Part shown: one piece after another, positions 43,501-52,248 of the stretch
Numbering within the stretch: position 1 is the stretch's first letter
How the letters are laid out: each line of letters starts with the position of its first letter
Source of the DNA: CAZCTC01 sp964501335
GTDB lineage: Bacteria > Chloroflexota > Anaerolineae > B4-G1 > SLSP01
DNA: 64,000 nt
Assembly (NCBI GenBank): GCA_964501335.1
Contig: CAZCTC010000009.1
Location: 1-64,000, forward strand
Direction of reading: 5' to 3'
Made by a program: the position numbers and the translations under genes
Notes under the pieces: generated by a model
What the model was told of the DNA's origin: nothing
The model's input: the letters and a program-made list of their open reading frames with translations, nothing else
Databases searched by the model: none

Positions 43501-45037
43501 CGACAAACAAAGTGAACTGATCGACAATCTGGCCGAGCAATACAACGCCAAACTCCAGGAAGTCGATGACGAAATCGAAAAGATGCGGGAAGAGAACAAA
43601 GGCTTAATCCAAAAAGCTGAGGATGCGATCAAGGGTGTGATCGACACGATCATGGAACTCAAGAACACTCTGATGGATATGCTGAATCGAGCGGCCGGCG
43701 CCATCGAGTTAATCATCAAGGACCCCGTTAAATTCCTGGGCAACCTGCTCGAAGGGGTCAAAATGGGCTTTATGCAATTCGTCGGCAACATCGGCAAACA
43801 CTTGCAGTCGGCGTTGATGGGATGGTTGACCGGAGCCTTAGGCCCGGCAGGAATCACTTTGCCCGAGAAATGGGATTTGCAAGGGATCTTCGGCCTGGTT
43901 CTGCAAATCCTGGGACTCACCTGGGCCAACATCCGGGCCCAAATCGTGAAAGGGCTGGGACCCAACGGCGAAAAAATCATGCAAGCCCTGGAAACCGGGT
44001 GGAAAATCATCCAGATCATCATGACTCAAGGCCTGCCCGGCCTCTGGAAATACATCCAGGACAAAATCGGCGACCTCAAAACCATGGTCCTCGACGCCAT
44101 CCAAAATATGGTCATCGAGCAGATCATCAAAACCGGCGTAGACTGGTTGATCAGCATGTTGGGCGGGCCGGCCGGAGCCTTCGTCAAAGCCGTCCAATCG
44201 ATCGTGCGGGTCGTAACCTGGTTCACCAACAACGCAGGCCGCATCGCCTCCCTGGTCAATGCCGTCATCGACTCGGTCACCAATATCGCCAACGGCAACC
44301 TCAAAGGCGCCGCCGACTTCATCGAGAATGCCCTGGCCCAGGCGCTCCCCACCGTCATCGGCTTCCTCGCCGACCTGCTGGGGCTGGGCGGCATCTCGGA
44401 AAAGATCAAAGGCATCATCAATACGGTCCGCAAGCCGGTTAACGATGCGATCAAATGGCTGGTAAAACAGGCCAAGGCTATGGCAAAGAAGGTGGCGAAG
44501 CTGCTGGGATTGGGGAAGAAAGATAAGAAGGAAAAGCGATCTGATCAAAATATTAAAGCTGGAATAGATGCACTTCATTCTGAAGAACGAGCGCAATCGG
44601 GATTAGATGGAATATCTAAAGAAAAAGCCACTAACATTGCCAATAGTGTAAAAGCAAGGCATCCAATTTTTAAGTCCATTACCCCTATAGAAGGAAACAA
44701 ATCTTGGGATTATATTATACAAACTCAGAAGGATAAAATTCCTGGTGAAAAACCCAAAAGTGTTAAGACCCAATGGGGATGGAGTGGTGGACCAGAATGG
44801 AAAAAAGCGGTGCAAATAGTATCTAATCCAGGAGATCATGTGGAAATTCTAGGAAAGGTCCCGACTTTAAAAGAAGCTAAAATGCTCCTCGAAGAAGCTG
44901 GTGTTACTGAAATGAAAATACATGAAGCTCATCCCGCAAAAACCGCTTATCATGAAAATAGCCATACGTATCCCCACATAAACTATATTACAGCTGGGGG
45001 AAAAAAGGCCGCCTTAAAAATTGTGTCAACTAAATAA
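40549..45037 (+). CDS. DUF4157 polymorphic toxin-like protein 1 (interrupted by scaffold gap)
   Basis: Giant modular protein, 1462 residues if the N run is counted as zero. Order: QGNRHIQ motif (about 73); LSVSEPGDRYELEAD segment (125) and DUF4157 with HELTH (262-266), a zincin-like motif; a Pro/Glu/Ala linker made of 25-residue repeats in which the assembly gap lies; a long helical trunk (42391-44715) with GIFGLVLQILGLTWANIRAQ and LGGPAGAFVKAVQS; the linker SITPIEGNKSWDY; then a C-terminal domain of about 107 residues with many His (AYHENSHTYPHINY). The frame before and after the Ns joins perfectly if the gap is a multiple of three. The last 500 bp are AT-rich. C-terminal domain not recognised; toxin role is inferred from layout and neighbour. 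Confidence 0.85.
41731..42125 (+). repeat. 75-bp coding tandem repeat in DUF4157 protein 1
   Basis: Units begin at 41882, 41957, 42032 and 42107 (the last truncated), with a partial unit before the gap (41731-41782). Each encodes 25 residues of the pattern GTPKEKPAATPAAQPVKAE followed by SAAPQE. Neighbouring units differ at few bases, so copy number is probably unstable and the assembler collapsed it. Confidence 0.85.
41783..41882. other. Scaffold gap of exactly 100 N
   Basis: Placeholder gap inside the 75-bp repeat. The base before it (G of a GGC codon) and the two bases after (GC) restore the Gly codon of the repeat directly. The real missing length is therefore a multiple of 3, most likely a whole number of 75-bp units, and the apparent frameshift after the gap is an artefact. 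Confidence 0.95.
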
Positions 45038-45052
45038 GCAAGGTGATTAGCT

Positions 45053-45538
45053 ATGATTACATTAGAAGAATTCAAAAAAATAATTCAAATTCTCTCTAAT
45101 TCCACATCTCACAAAATTAGGGAAAATTATATTTCCATGTTCATAAACCAAGATATGGACCATTTTAAAAAATATATCAAAAAAAGGAGAAAATTTACAG
45201 ATGGATTGTATTATACAGCCCATTTATGGGACTGCCTGAAATATCACGATTTTGTGAAAGAAAAAGAAATATTGGATTATCTATCTTCAAGAAAACAGTT
45301 GGTTTATGTTATGTGGGATCTCCACAGTTCAGAAATGATACCGATTAAAAATTATTGGAAATTCCCCAAATCATCTGTTTTAGAGCTTAATTCAAATGAT
45401 TTAGTATTAGGGCTTAACTATTTGCCCACAGATATTTATATATTTGATAGGAGCATGGAATGGACTTTAATACTTACACATGAATATGATAATCAAGAGG
45501 ATAGAATTTGTTTTAAAATGAAAGCTTTACCTCTATAA
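45053..45538 (+). CDS. Candidate immunity protein for DUF4157 protein 1
   Basis: Small, probably cytoplasmic protein of 161 residues, strikingly AT-rich (many AAA, ATT and TTA codons) compared with the GC-rich trunk of the gene before it. Its composition matches the toxin-like C terminus it follows. No signal peptide or membrane helix. The last third, IYIFDRSMEWTLILTHEYD, has the Phe-Asp-x-Ser...Trp-Thr...Thr-His-Glu pattern that I associate with small immunity-like families, but I cannot name one. It starts 15 nt after the toxin stop, with AAGGTGATT as RBS, so the two are cotranscribed. Immunity function is inferred from position, size and composition. Confidence 0.7.
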   Translation: MITLEEFKKIIQILSNSTSHKIRENYISMFINQDMDHFKKYIKKRRKFTDGLYYTAHLWDCLKYHDFVKEKEILDYLSSRKQLVYVMWDLHSSEMIPIKNYWKFPKSSVLELNSNDLVLGLNYLPTDIYIFDRSMEWTLILTHEYDNQEDRICFKMKALPL

Positions 45539-45950
45539 CTCTCCATCCGCGTAAGTGATTAACTAAATTAGGAATTATCAACAACCTCCTAAATGGATAG
45601 AAACAAACTAAAAAACGCGGTGACATTTCCCGGGGTTTCACCCCGGGCTTACTTAAAACGCCCTTTCAGGGCTTAAAACACCTTTTTCCTAGCATTGTAA
45701 GCCCTGAAAGAGCGACCTTAAGGCCGCCTGGACTCCACAAGCCCCAGGAGAACAGCACGGTGTAAGTGCATTTTTCGATAAATTCAGGATTTCCCGTCCC
45801 CTTTACGGAATAAACGATTATATCCTTCTGAAAACATTAACGCGAATACTGTTTTTCTTAGATAAAAATCACCCTGGAAACTTGCAACCACTTCAGTTAT
45901 GGCTATATTAAGAAATTCTTGGATATACAATTCTATTTCAAAAGGCAACC
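45539..45950. repeat. Repeat block after immunity gene 1
   Basis: Bases 45540-45620 resemble 51798-51868 after immunity gene 2 (CCAT(C)CGCGTAA(G)TGAT...GGAATTAT...AACTAAAAAACG). Then comes a CCCGGGG-TTTCA-CCCCGGG hairpin (45629-45647) and an inverted pair CGCCCTTTCAGGGCTTA (45659-45675) / TAAGCCCTGAAAGAGCG (45698-45714). The remainder (45740-45950) is AT-rich with no recognised promoter. Confidence 0.7.
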
Positions 45951-46526
45951 ATGAGCACTTATACCGCTATTTACATTAACTCTGGACAACCCGACATCAT
46001 ATCCCAGCAACTCACGGCCTGGATAAAACAACAGCATCCCTCTGCTCGCATTAAAATCCAATCAGGCGATTTCCCAATAGAATTTTACGGCAAGGATTTT
46101 AAAATCTTTGATCAGGGAAACCCTACACTTTTCGCCATGGCCTCCTACCCAGAAAACTGGTACACCATTCACTTCAACAATTTCAGGGCGCCCGAAGATT
46201 TGGCTCTTCAGCTGTCAGAAAAACTCTCCTGCACTGTCATCATCGTCATGGCACAAAGCACCAGCGAGGCTTATCAATTCAGTCTTTATGAAAAAGGTCA
46301 ACACCGACGCTCCCTTGCCTTTGCCGGCGACACTGGAGAATGGTTTGTCCAGGAAGGAACACCGCTCTCTTTTGAAGCCTCAATTCTGGGACAGGGGATC
46401 TTTTCACGCGACGAAATGATCCTCTTCTGTCGCCAGTTTGGATTAACGCTGTGGGAAGATCCTAAGGAAACACCCAGATGGACCCTCTTTCGTGTCCGAT
46501 CTTCTCCCTGGTGGAAATTCTGGTAA
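45951..46526 (+). CDS. Unassigned protein in toxin island
   Basis: Protein of 191 residues with mixed alpha/beta sequence and no export signal. Landmarks are YTAIYINSGQPDIISQQLTAW at the start, WYTIHFNNFRAPEDLALQLSEKL in the middle, EKGQHRRSLAFAGDTGEWFVQEG (charged, Gly-rich), and a Trp-rich end RVRSSPWWKFW. Alternating strands and helices (IYINS, ALQLSEKLSCTVIIVMAQS) suggest a compact fold such as that of SMI1-like or other immunity proteins. It lies after the first toxin/immunity pair and 10 nt upstream of the next small gene, so it may be an orphan immunity gene or an accessory. No family was recognised. Confidence 0.65.
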   Translation: MSTYTAIYINSGQPDIISQQLTAWIKQQHPSARIKIQSGDFPIEFYGKDFKIFDQGNPTLFAMASYPENWYTIHFNNFRAPEDLALQLSEKLSCTVIIVMAQSTSEAYQFSLYEKGQHRRSLAFAGDTGEWFVQEGTPLSFEASILGQGIFSRDEMILFCRQFGLTLWEDPKETPRWTLFRVRSSPWWKFW

Positions 46527-46536
46527 GATTTACTTT

Positions 46537-46824
46537 ATGAGCCGTTACGCCTGGTTGATCTGTGAAGAATGCAAAATCTGCCTCTGGCTGGGCAAAGCCC
46601 TCTTTGAGGGCGACCGCCTGGATCAGTTTAAGATCGGTGCCGATCCGCTGCCCAACCCCGAAAACGCCCTCCTGAACCGCGTCGTCTGGAAAATATTCGC
46701 CGACCACGCCGGCCATCCGCTGCGGGTCGCCGTCGATCCCGCGTTCGATGCCGGCCCCTGGCGGGAAATCGGCGGCGACGAAGAAGGCGACATCAGCGTT
46801 GAAGAGTATCTGCACCATGCCTAA
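46537..46824 (+). CDS. Small CxxC protein in toxin island
   Basis: Unassigned protein of 95 residues. The N terminus SRYAWLICEECKICLWLGKALF has a Cys-x2-Cys-x2-Cys knot and a Trp-Leu-Gly-Lys motif. The second half, LNRVVWKIFADHAGHPLRVAVD, has an Asp-His-x2-His pattern. These Cys and His residues could bind zinc. It ends with an acidic IGGDEEGDISVEEYL tail. ATG 46537 is preferred over 46492 because the latter overlaps the preceding gene. Its last 8 bases overlap the next gene. Similar short proteins are known to me as hypotheticals in environmental bacteria, without function. Confidence 0.7.
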   Translation: MSRYAWLICEECKICLWLGKALFEGDRLDQFKIGADPLPNPENALLNRVVWKIFADHAGHPLRVAVDPAFDAGPWREIGGDEEGDISVEEYLHHA

Positions 46825-47119
46825 ACTGGTCTGCCGCTGCGGCCACGTCATCAATTTATCCGAGATCCCCTGTCCGCATGGACTGCTCCTGATCTCGGAA
46901 TCTGAGATCGAACCCCTGGTCGATCAACTGCTGCAAGCCTGCCAGACCCAAAACTCGATCAAAGAGCTGGAATGGCAATTTTATACCGCCATCCAATCCA
47001 CCCAACGTCCCGGCATCCGACAGGCCTACATCTGCCCCCACTGCGGCCGTATGGCCATCTTCTCCAATACCACGGACAACACCCCGGTTGTCTGGCTGAC
47101 TCCCGAAACAGAATTTTGA
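46817..47119 (+). CDS. Small zinc-ribbon-like protein in toxin island
   Basis: Unassigned protein of 100 residues. It starts PKLVCRCGHVINLSEIPCPHG, with Cys-x-Cys-x-His and a later Cys-x-His, and near the end has AYICPHCGRMAIF (Cys-x2-Cys). Together these make a plausible zinc-ribbon formed from both ends around a helical middle (ESEIEPLVDQLLQACQTQNS). The ATG sits inside the stop region of the preceding gene (8-nt overlap), so the two are coupled and probably act together. Role unknown. A palindrome copy lies just after the stop. Confidence 0.68.
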   Translation: MPKLVCRCGHVINLSEIPCPHGLLLISESEIEPLVDQLLQACQTQNSIKELEWQFYTAIQSTQRPGIRQAYICPHCGRMAIFSNTTDNTPVVWLTPETEF

Positions 47120-47122
47120 TTT

Positions 47123-47160
47123 GATGTTTTCGTGCGCCTCAGAAGGCGCACGAAAACATC
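47123..47160 (+). terminator. Palindrome copy after the zinc-ribbon gene
   Basis: Perfect 17-bp stem GATGTTTTCGTGCGCCT with CAGA loop, 3 nt after the stop, followed by the CTTTTTCCAGAACC module. The stem (GTGCGCC) differs from the common CGGCGG version at paired positions. Confidence 0.7.
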
Positions 47161-47202
47161 AGCTTTTTCCAGAACCGCCCCGGCAGGGCCGTCTATATTT
47201 CC

Positions 47203-47247
47203 TTGCCCTCTAACCATTTCACGTTATAATTAAGGCCGAATAACGTC
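47203..47247 (+). promoter_or_regulatory. Promoter of DUF4157 gene 2, shared box with gene 3
   Basis: TTGCCC (47203-47208), 16-nt spacer, TATAAT (47225-47230), followed by TAA and GAATAACGT at 47238-47246. The same arrangement occurs at 52845-52888 before gene 3. The expected leader is about 150 nt. It includes a perfect hairpin TCAGTGCT-GTAT-AGCACTGA at 47351-47370, placed 10 nt before the AGGGGG ribosome-binding site. Confidence 0.7.
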
Positions 47248-47389
47248 TGATGAATCTCTTTTATATTGTTTCCCTTCAATGCAATTTAGCCATCATCGCC
47301 GTACTCATCGCCGCCATCTCTGATAAAAATCCCTGAGACCTTTATCGTTTTCAGTGCTGTATAGCACTGAGCCACCAATAGGGGGAACT

Positions 47390-50300
47390 ATGGTTAAAAA
47401 CAACCATACTACAGAGAAGCTGGTCGAAAAAAAACGTACACCGGAAGTTGCCAAACCACAAATCCAACCCTCACCGCTGGAAGCCGCCGGCATCGATCCG
47501 GCGATGCTCTACACGGGTGGAACCATCGAATCTCAGGCCTCCACAGTTAACATCCTACAACCCAAACAACAACAAGACGCACTCTCCCACATTGGTCGAA
47601 CTCAAGGCAACGCCCATGTACATAATCTCCTGAGAACTATGGCGCCCACCCCCCAGGAAAACACCGCAAAATCGGCCGAAGAAAAGTTGCCGATCCATAG
47701 TGAAGAGAAAAAAAGTTCGCCCCCTCGGGTCTCTCGCGCCTCGATGGACTTGCTACAAGATAAACCCGGACTCCCCGCTCTGCCGGAAAAGCTTGTCAAA
47801 CCAACACTACAACCGGCAAGCAGGCCCCAACCAACCGTCATTGCTCCCAAAGTTCAACCCTCAGCAGCCCCCAAACCGGCCGCGACCCCGGTCCAACCGA
47901 CCGCCACAAAAACGCCACCGGCGCTTCAGACTAAGATAGTACAACCCAAGCTTTCCGTCAGCCAACCCGGCGATCCCTATGAAATCGAAGCCGACCGCAT
48001 GGCCGATGAAGTGATGCGTATGCCCGATCGCGCCACTCCTCCTGAAGATCCCAACAAAAACAACACCCACCGCATCTCCACGATCCAGCGCAAAGGGACT
48101 GATGCCCCCCAACCCACCCCGCAGCTGGAAAACCAGATCCAACAGATGCGCGGCGGCGGCGACCCCTTGCCGGATTCCGAACGCGACTTCTTTGAACCTC
48201 GCCTGGGTGTCGATCTGAGCCAGGTCCGGGTCCATCACGACAGCAGCGCTGCCCAATTGAACCGCAGCCTGCAAGCCCGGGCCTTTGCCATCGGCTCCGA
48301 TGTTGCCTTCAACTCCGGCGAGTATCAACCCGGCACCCCCGAAGGCCGCCGGTTGATGGCCCACGAATTGACCCACGTCGTCCAGCAGGGAGGAGCGGGA
48401 AAACTGCAACGATCCGTCAAAGAGAAAACAGAAGCCCCGGAATCCAAAATATCTCCGGCTCGCCCAGAACCGAAGGAAGAAAAAGAAAAAACTGCTCAGG
48501 CAGCGGCTCAAGCAAAACCGGCAACGGCTGAAACCCTGCCTCCAAAAGAAGGGGCTGTCACGCAAACACCTGGATCCCCATCCGACAAAACTGCGGCTGA
48601 AACGAAAAAAACGACGGCCGAAAAACCTGAGAAAAAAGGAACTCCCGCTCCCGATCAACCCGCCGAAAAAGCATCTTCTGAAGCGGCCCTCCAGGAAACC
48701 CAACAAGGTCTCGAAGAAAAAAAAGCCGGCACCGACACCGCTCAAACTCAATCGCCCCAACAGCTTCAGCCAGAAATGGCCGGCACCGATGAAGCACTCC
48801 CCGCTGAAAAACAAATCGCAAGCCTGGAAAAGGAAGTTTCTTCAGAGCCGGCTCCTGATACCAGCAATAAAATCCTCGAAATGGCTAAACAGGCAAAGCA
48901 GGGCAATCTGGATCTTGAACAACTCCCCCCAACGCCCCCCGAAAAAATGCAGACAGGAACTGCTACCGACAAAGGCCCGATTATCCAACGGCAACCGCTC
49001 AATAACGGACCGCAACCGTCTAACCCTGTGGATTTGGCTCCCATTAAACAGACTGCCGCCGCCCAACAGTCACAATTACTACAAACCGCCGCCCAAAGTC
49101 GCCAAAGCATTATGGCCGCATCGCAAGCCCAACAACAAACCGTGTTAGCCTTTATCCAAACAGAAGCCGCCCGTCTCGAAGCGGCCTATACTCAGACCCT
49201 GGAAAAAATCGAAACCGCAACCGAAACGGCCCGCCTTGAAATTGAAACCAATCGTCAAACTCAAACTGAGGCCATCACAACCCTTGCCGAAGAGAAACTC
49301 ACCGCCCTTACGACCCTCATTGAAACCAAACGCGATGAACTGACTCAAGCCGCGGAAGAAAGGGCTGTCGCCGCCGAAACTTTTGGTGAAGACGAAGCAA
49401 CCCGCGCGACCGATGAATGTAACACCAAAGCGGATGATGCCGTCGCCCTGGGTGAACAAAAAGCCGGCCAATACAGTGGCTATAACCGCGCGCCCGATAT
49501 CGCCGCTGCGGCCCGCAGCATGGCGGCAGAAACCGCCGCTCAAATCCGCCAGGCGGGCACAGATATGGCGGAAACCGCTCGAAGCGATATGAGAGATCTG
49601 GCAACCAAATTCCGGGATGAAGCCACACAAAGCGCGGCCGAATTCGACAACCTGCTGCCGGATGCCCAAACCAAGATCGAACAAGAACGAGATGAAACGA
49701 TCAAAGGCATCGATCAGCTCTCCGATGATGCCTTACAAGAATTGGAAACCGCTCACACTCAGGCCCACAGCGATCTGCTGCCCGGCAAACAACAGGCCAT
49801 CCAACAACTCATGCAAATGGGACAGGCGGCCCTACCCGCCCTGGCCCAGGCCGCCCAGACAGCCTGCACACAGGTCGATCAAGAAACAGCAGCCTCCATT
49901 GCTGAACTTAACGAAGCGGTCAGCACCATCCTCTCGAAATTCGCCAAAGCCCAAGGGGAAGAAAATCAAAAGAAGGTCAATGAAGCCAGTTCTCAATTGA
50001 GCGGAGCCGGCGGTGAATTCAGCGCCCAAATGGGACAATTTGTCTCAACGGTCACCCAAAGCTTCACCACCAGCGGCACTCAAATCCAACAACAGGCCAC
50101 AACCTTCGTGACCGGGGTAGCAACTTCGGTGCAGGAAAGCGGAACCGGCTTTGAAACGAATGCAAAGCAAATCAGCACTACGGTGATAGAAAAAACAACG
50201 GAAGCTATTACAGAAAGCACGACCAATATGGACGATGCCATCACTGAAGTTGAAACCCAACTTCAGAGCACTGTAGACGATAGCATCGGCAATTGGGATC

Positions 50301-51397
50301 AGGAACTCAGTGACGGCCAGACCCAACTCCAGGGCAAAATCAACGACAGTCTGGCCGAACAAAGCAACGTTCTCAACGACCTGGGCAGTGAGATCGATGC
50401 CAAAGCCCAAGAGCTAGAAAACGAAAACTGGCTGGAACGGGGGCTGAAATTCTTAGGCAACATGTTCCTCGGCTTTGTTCAGGCATTGGGAGAAGCGATC
50501 AAAGTCATCCTCATTGTGGCGCTGGTCGTTCTTCTCATTGTGGCCGTCGTTGCCCTCATCATCTACGCTATCGGTGGAATAGCCGCTCTAATGGGCACGA
50601 TCCTGGCCGTGGTCATGTTTGTCACACTCCACGCGGCCACCATCGCCCTCATCCTTCAAATCGTGGGGGTCATCCTGACCGTAATTGGCCTGGCTATAGC
50701 CGCCTATCAAGCCTATGTAGCCGTTACAGCCCAGGGCTTGACCGATGCCCAACGCGCCCAGTTACTGGGAGGAAGCCTGTTTGAGGTCGCCTCAGCCTTG
50801 TTTGCCGGAAAGATTTTCGCGAAACTGGGTCAATGGGCCAACGGATTGGACAATCTGGATGATCTGGACAATGTGGATAATTTAGACGATCTGGACAATC
50901 TGGATGATCTCGATAATCTGGATGATCTGGATAATCTCGACGATGTGGATAAGGCCGACGATTTGTATTCCGTTGATCCTGAAATGACGGTCCACGATCA
51001 AGAAGCAGGAGTTCTGGTAAATGGAGAATATATTAAAAATCCTACAGCAACAGTGTTGGACCAATCAGCTTTGACCCCTGGCGGTAAAATTAAAGTTAAT
51101 GGACAACTTGCGAATGGACAATATATGTACGTAGTAGATGAATCTGGCAATTTAATCATTGGTACCCGTTCCGGTCAAACAATGCCTCACCCAACTCTGA
51201 TTGGAGGAAAAAATCCTCAAGTCGCAGCAGCAGGCATGGTAGAAATTCGAGGAGGTAGAATCTATGCCGTTAATAATGCATCAGGGCATTTCAAACCCAG
51301 TGCTGAATGTCTTCAAATAGCCGAAGAAGCCTTTAGCCAATTGCCCTCAAACACATTCCAGCCCAATTTTCAGGGATATCTACCCTATACTCCATAA
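47390..51397 (+). CDS. DUF4157 polymorphic toxin-like protein 2 (membrane-segment trunk)
   Basis: Modular protein of 1335 residues. N terminus: PSPLEAAGIDPAMLYTGG, shared with protein 3, and a QGNAHVHN motif (about 72). Then the LSVSQPGDPYEIEAD segment (188) and DUF4157 with HELTHVVQQ (325). A Gln/Ala/Glu-rich coiled-coil trunk (about 560-1010) differs from proteins 1 and 3. Hydrophobic helices at 1021-1120 (IKVILIVALVVLLIVAVVAL and on) could insert into a target membrane. An Asp-rich hexapeptide repeat LDNLDD spans about 1153-1190. The AT-rich C terminus has TMPHPTLIGGKNPQVAAAGM and SGHFKPS, a pattern I recall from the ends of other predicted effectors; its activity is unknown. ATG 47390 matches the start in protein 3. 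Confidence 0.83.
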   Translation: MVKNNHTTEKLVEKKRTPEVAKPQIQPSPLEAAGIDPAMLYTGGTIESQASTVNILQPKQQQDALSHIGRTQGNAHVHNLLRTMAPTPQENTAKSAEEKLPIHSEEKKSSPPRVSRASMDLLQDKPGLPALPEKLVKPTLQPASRPQPTVIAPKVQPSAAPKPAATPVQPTATKTPPALQTKIVQPKLSVSQPGDPYEIEADRMADEVMRMPDRATPPEDPNKNNTHRISTIQRKGTDAPQPTPQLENQIQQMRGGGDPLPDSERDFFEPRLGVDLSQVRVHHDSSAAQLNRSLQARAFAIGSDVAFNSGEYQPGTPEGRRLMAHELTHVVQQGGAGKLQRSVKEKTEAPESKISPARPEPKEEKEKTAQAAAQAKPATAETLPPKEGAVTQTPGSPSDKTAAETKKTTAEKPEKKGTPAPDQPAEKASSEAALQETQQGLEEKKAGTDTAQTQSPQQLQPEMAGTDEALPAEKQIASLEKEVSSEPAPDTSNKILEMAKQAKQGNLDLEQLPPTPPEKMQTGTATDKGPIIQRQPLNNGPQPSNPVDLAPIKQTAAAQQSQLLQTAAQSRQSIMAASQAQQQTVLAFIQTEAARLEAAYTQTLEKIETATETARLEIETNRQTQTEAITTLAEEKLTALTTLIETKRDELTQAAEERAVAAETFGEDEATRATDECNTKADDAVALGEQKAGQYSGYNRAPDIAAAARSMAAETAAQIRQAGTDMAETARSDMRDLATKFRDEATQSAAEFDNLLPDAQTKIEQERDETIKGIDQLSDDALQELETAHTQAHSDLLPGKQQAIQQLMQMGQAALPALAQAAQTACTQVDQETAASIAELNEAVSTILSKFAKAQGEENQKKVNEASSQLSGAGGEFSAQMGQFVSTVTQSFTTSGTQIQQQATTFVTGVATSVQESGTGFETNAKQISTTVIEKTTEAITESTTNMDDAITEVETQLQSTVDDSIGNWDQELSDGQTQLQGKINDSLAEQSNVLNDLGSEIDAKAQELENENWLERGLKFLGNMFLGFVQALGEAIKVILIVALVVLLIVAVVALIIYAIGGIAALMGTILAVVMFVTLHAATIALILQIVGVILTVIGLAIAAYQAYVAVTAQGLTDAQRAQLLGGSLFEVASALFAGKIFAKLGQWANGLDNLDDLDNVDNLDDLDNLDDLDNLDDLDNLDDVDKADDLYSVDPEMTVHDQEAGVLVNGEYIKNPTATVLDQSALTPGGKIKVNGQLANGQYMYVVDESGNLIIGTRSGQTMPHPTLIGGKNPQVAAAGMVEIRGGRIYAVNNASGHFKPSAECLQIAEEAFSQLPSNTFQPNFQGYLPYTP
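50845..50962 (+). repeat. 18-bp coding repeat (LDNLDD)n
   Basis: About six degenerate copies of a hexapeptide rich in Asp and Leu, with synonymous variation between units. It separates the hydrophobic helices from the C-terminal domain and could bind calcium or form a flexible acidic spacer. Confidence 0.8.
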
Positions 51398-51422
51398 ACA
51401 CTCTTTTTAAGGAAATAGCACC

Positions 51423-51818
51423 ATGACAGATCAATTACACGCATGGGGCCTCTACCCCTGGTTCCAGGAACAGGGAGAAGCCAGGATTCATCCCGAAGAT
51501 CTTCAAGCGTTTAAAAATCTAAAACCCTACGGTAAGGTCTTTGAACAGATAGGAAGTATAGAAGAGTACATCGTACTACAATACAACAAAATAAAGTATC
51601 GCGTAAAAAAAGACCTCTTTACAGTGCTCCCTATCTCGCCTGTTTTCACCTTCGGAGATCGGGTTGAAGATATTAACCATCCCGACCGAGTGGGAACAAT
51701 TTGCGACATAGAATGGCATCACAAAGATAAACAATTTATCTACTTCATAGAAATCAACGAAAAAAAATCTTCAAAGAGATATTATGATAGAGATCTAACT
51801 CGCCATTCGCGTAAATGA
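51423..51818 (+). CDS. Candidate immunity protein for DUF4157 protein 2
   Basis: Protein of 131 residues, no export signal, AT-rich like the C terminus of the gene before it. Landmarks are HAWGLYPWFQEQGEARIHPEDLQAF at the start, VFTFGDRVED in the middle, and ICDIEWHHKDKQFIYFIEINEKKSSKRYY near the end (W-H-x-K and K-x-S-x-R-Y). A Gly-Asp-x-Val strand and following Tyr-rich strands suggest a small beta-barrel or SH3-like fold. I recall a DUF of this type near polymorphic toxins but cannot name it with certainty. It starts 25 nt after the toxin stop with AAGGAAA as RBS. Confidence 0.7.
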   Translation: MTDQLHAWGLYPWFQEQGEARIHPEDLQAFKNLKPYGKVFEQIGSIEEYIVLQYNKIKYRVKKDLFTVLPISPVFTFGDRVEDINHPDRVGTICDIEWHHKDKQFIYFIEINEKKSSKRYYDRDLTRHSRK

Positions 51819-52248
51819 TGGGGCAAATCGGGAATTATTAAAATGAACAAAAATGAACTAAAAAACGGGTTGTTTCCCCAGGGTTAAAACCCTGGGCTTA
51901 CTTACTACGCCCTTTCAGGGCTTAAGAAGGCTGCGAGTCCAGCAGTTTCAGCCCCGAAGGGGCGACCTTAGAACAGCCTGAAGCTTCACTCCAGAAAACC
52001 GCACCGGACAAACCTTTTTCAACCTGTACGGTTAGTCTGGAAAAAAAGCCATGTTTTCGGCGGCTTCAGAAAGCCGCCGAAAACATGGCTTTTTGGCTGC
52101 ACTGCATTAGCGGTCGCTTACTTAAGCCCCGAAGGAGCGGGCTAAGGTAACCTGGGGTTTCACCCCAGGAAACCACATCAGACCTTTTTCATCCTTTGTT
52201 TCCAGGCCAATTGCACAGGCCCCAAAATTCCCGTTACGGAGCACACCC
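51819..52248. repeat. Repeat block after immunity gene 2
   Basis: This 430-bp block starts with the sequence shared with 45540. Next is a CCCAGGG-TTAAAA-CCCTGGG hairpin (51877-51896) and CGCCCTTTCAGGGCTTA (51909-51925). Module A (ACCTGTACGGTTAGTCTGGAAAA, 52022-52044) and the longest family palindrome (52045-52092, perfect 22-bp stem) follow. A CCTGGGG-TTTCA-CCCCAGG hairpin lies at 52151-52169. Thus two different repeat families are interleaved here. GGAG at 52236 is the RBS of the next gene. Confidence 0.75.

Noticed and set aside
4595..52092. CRISPR array from repeated palindromes
   Set aside because: Copies are dispersed singly or in pairs with no regular spacers and no cas genes.
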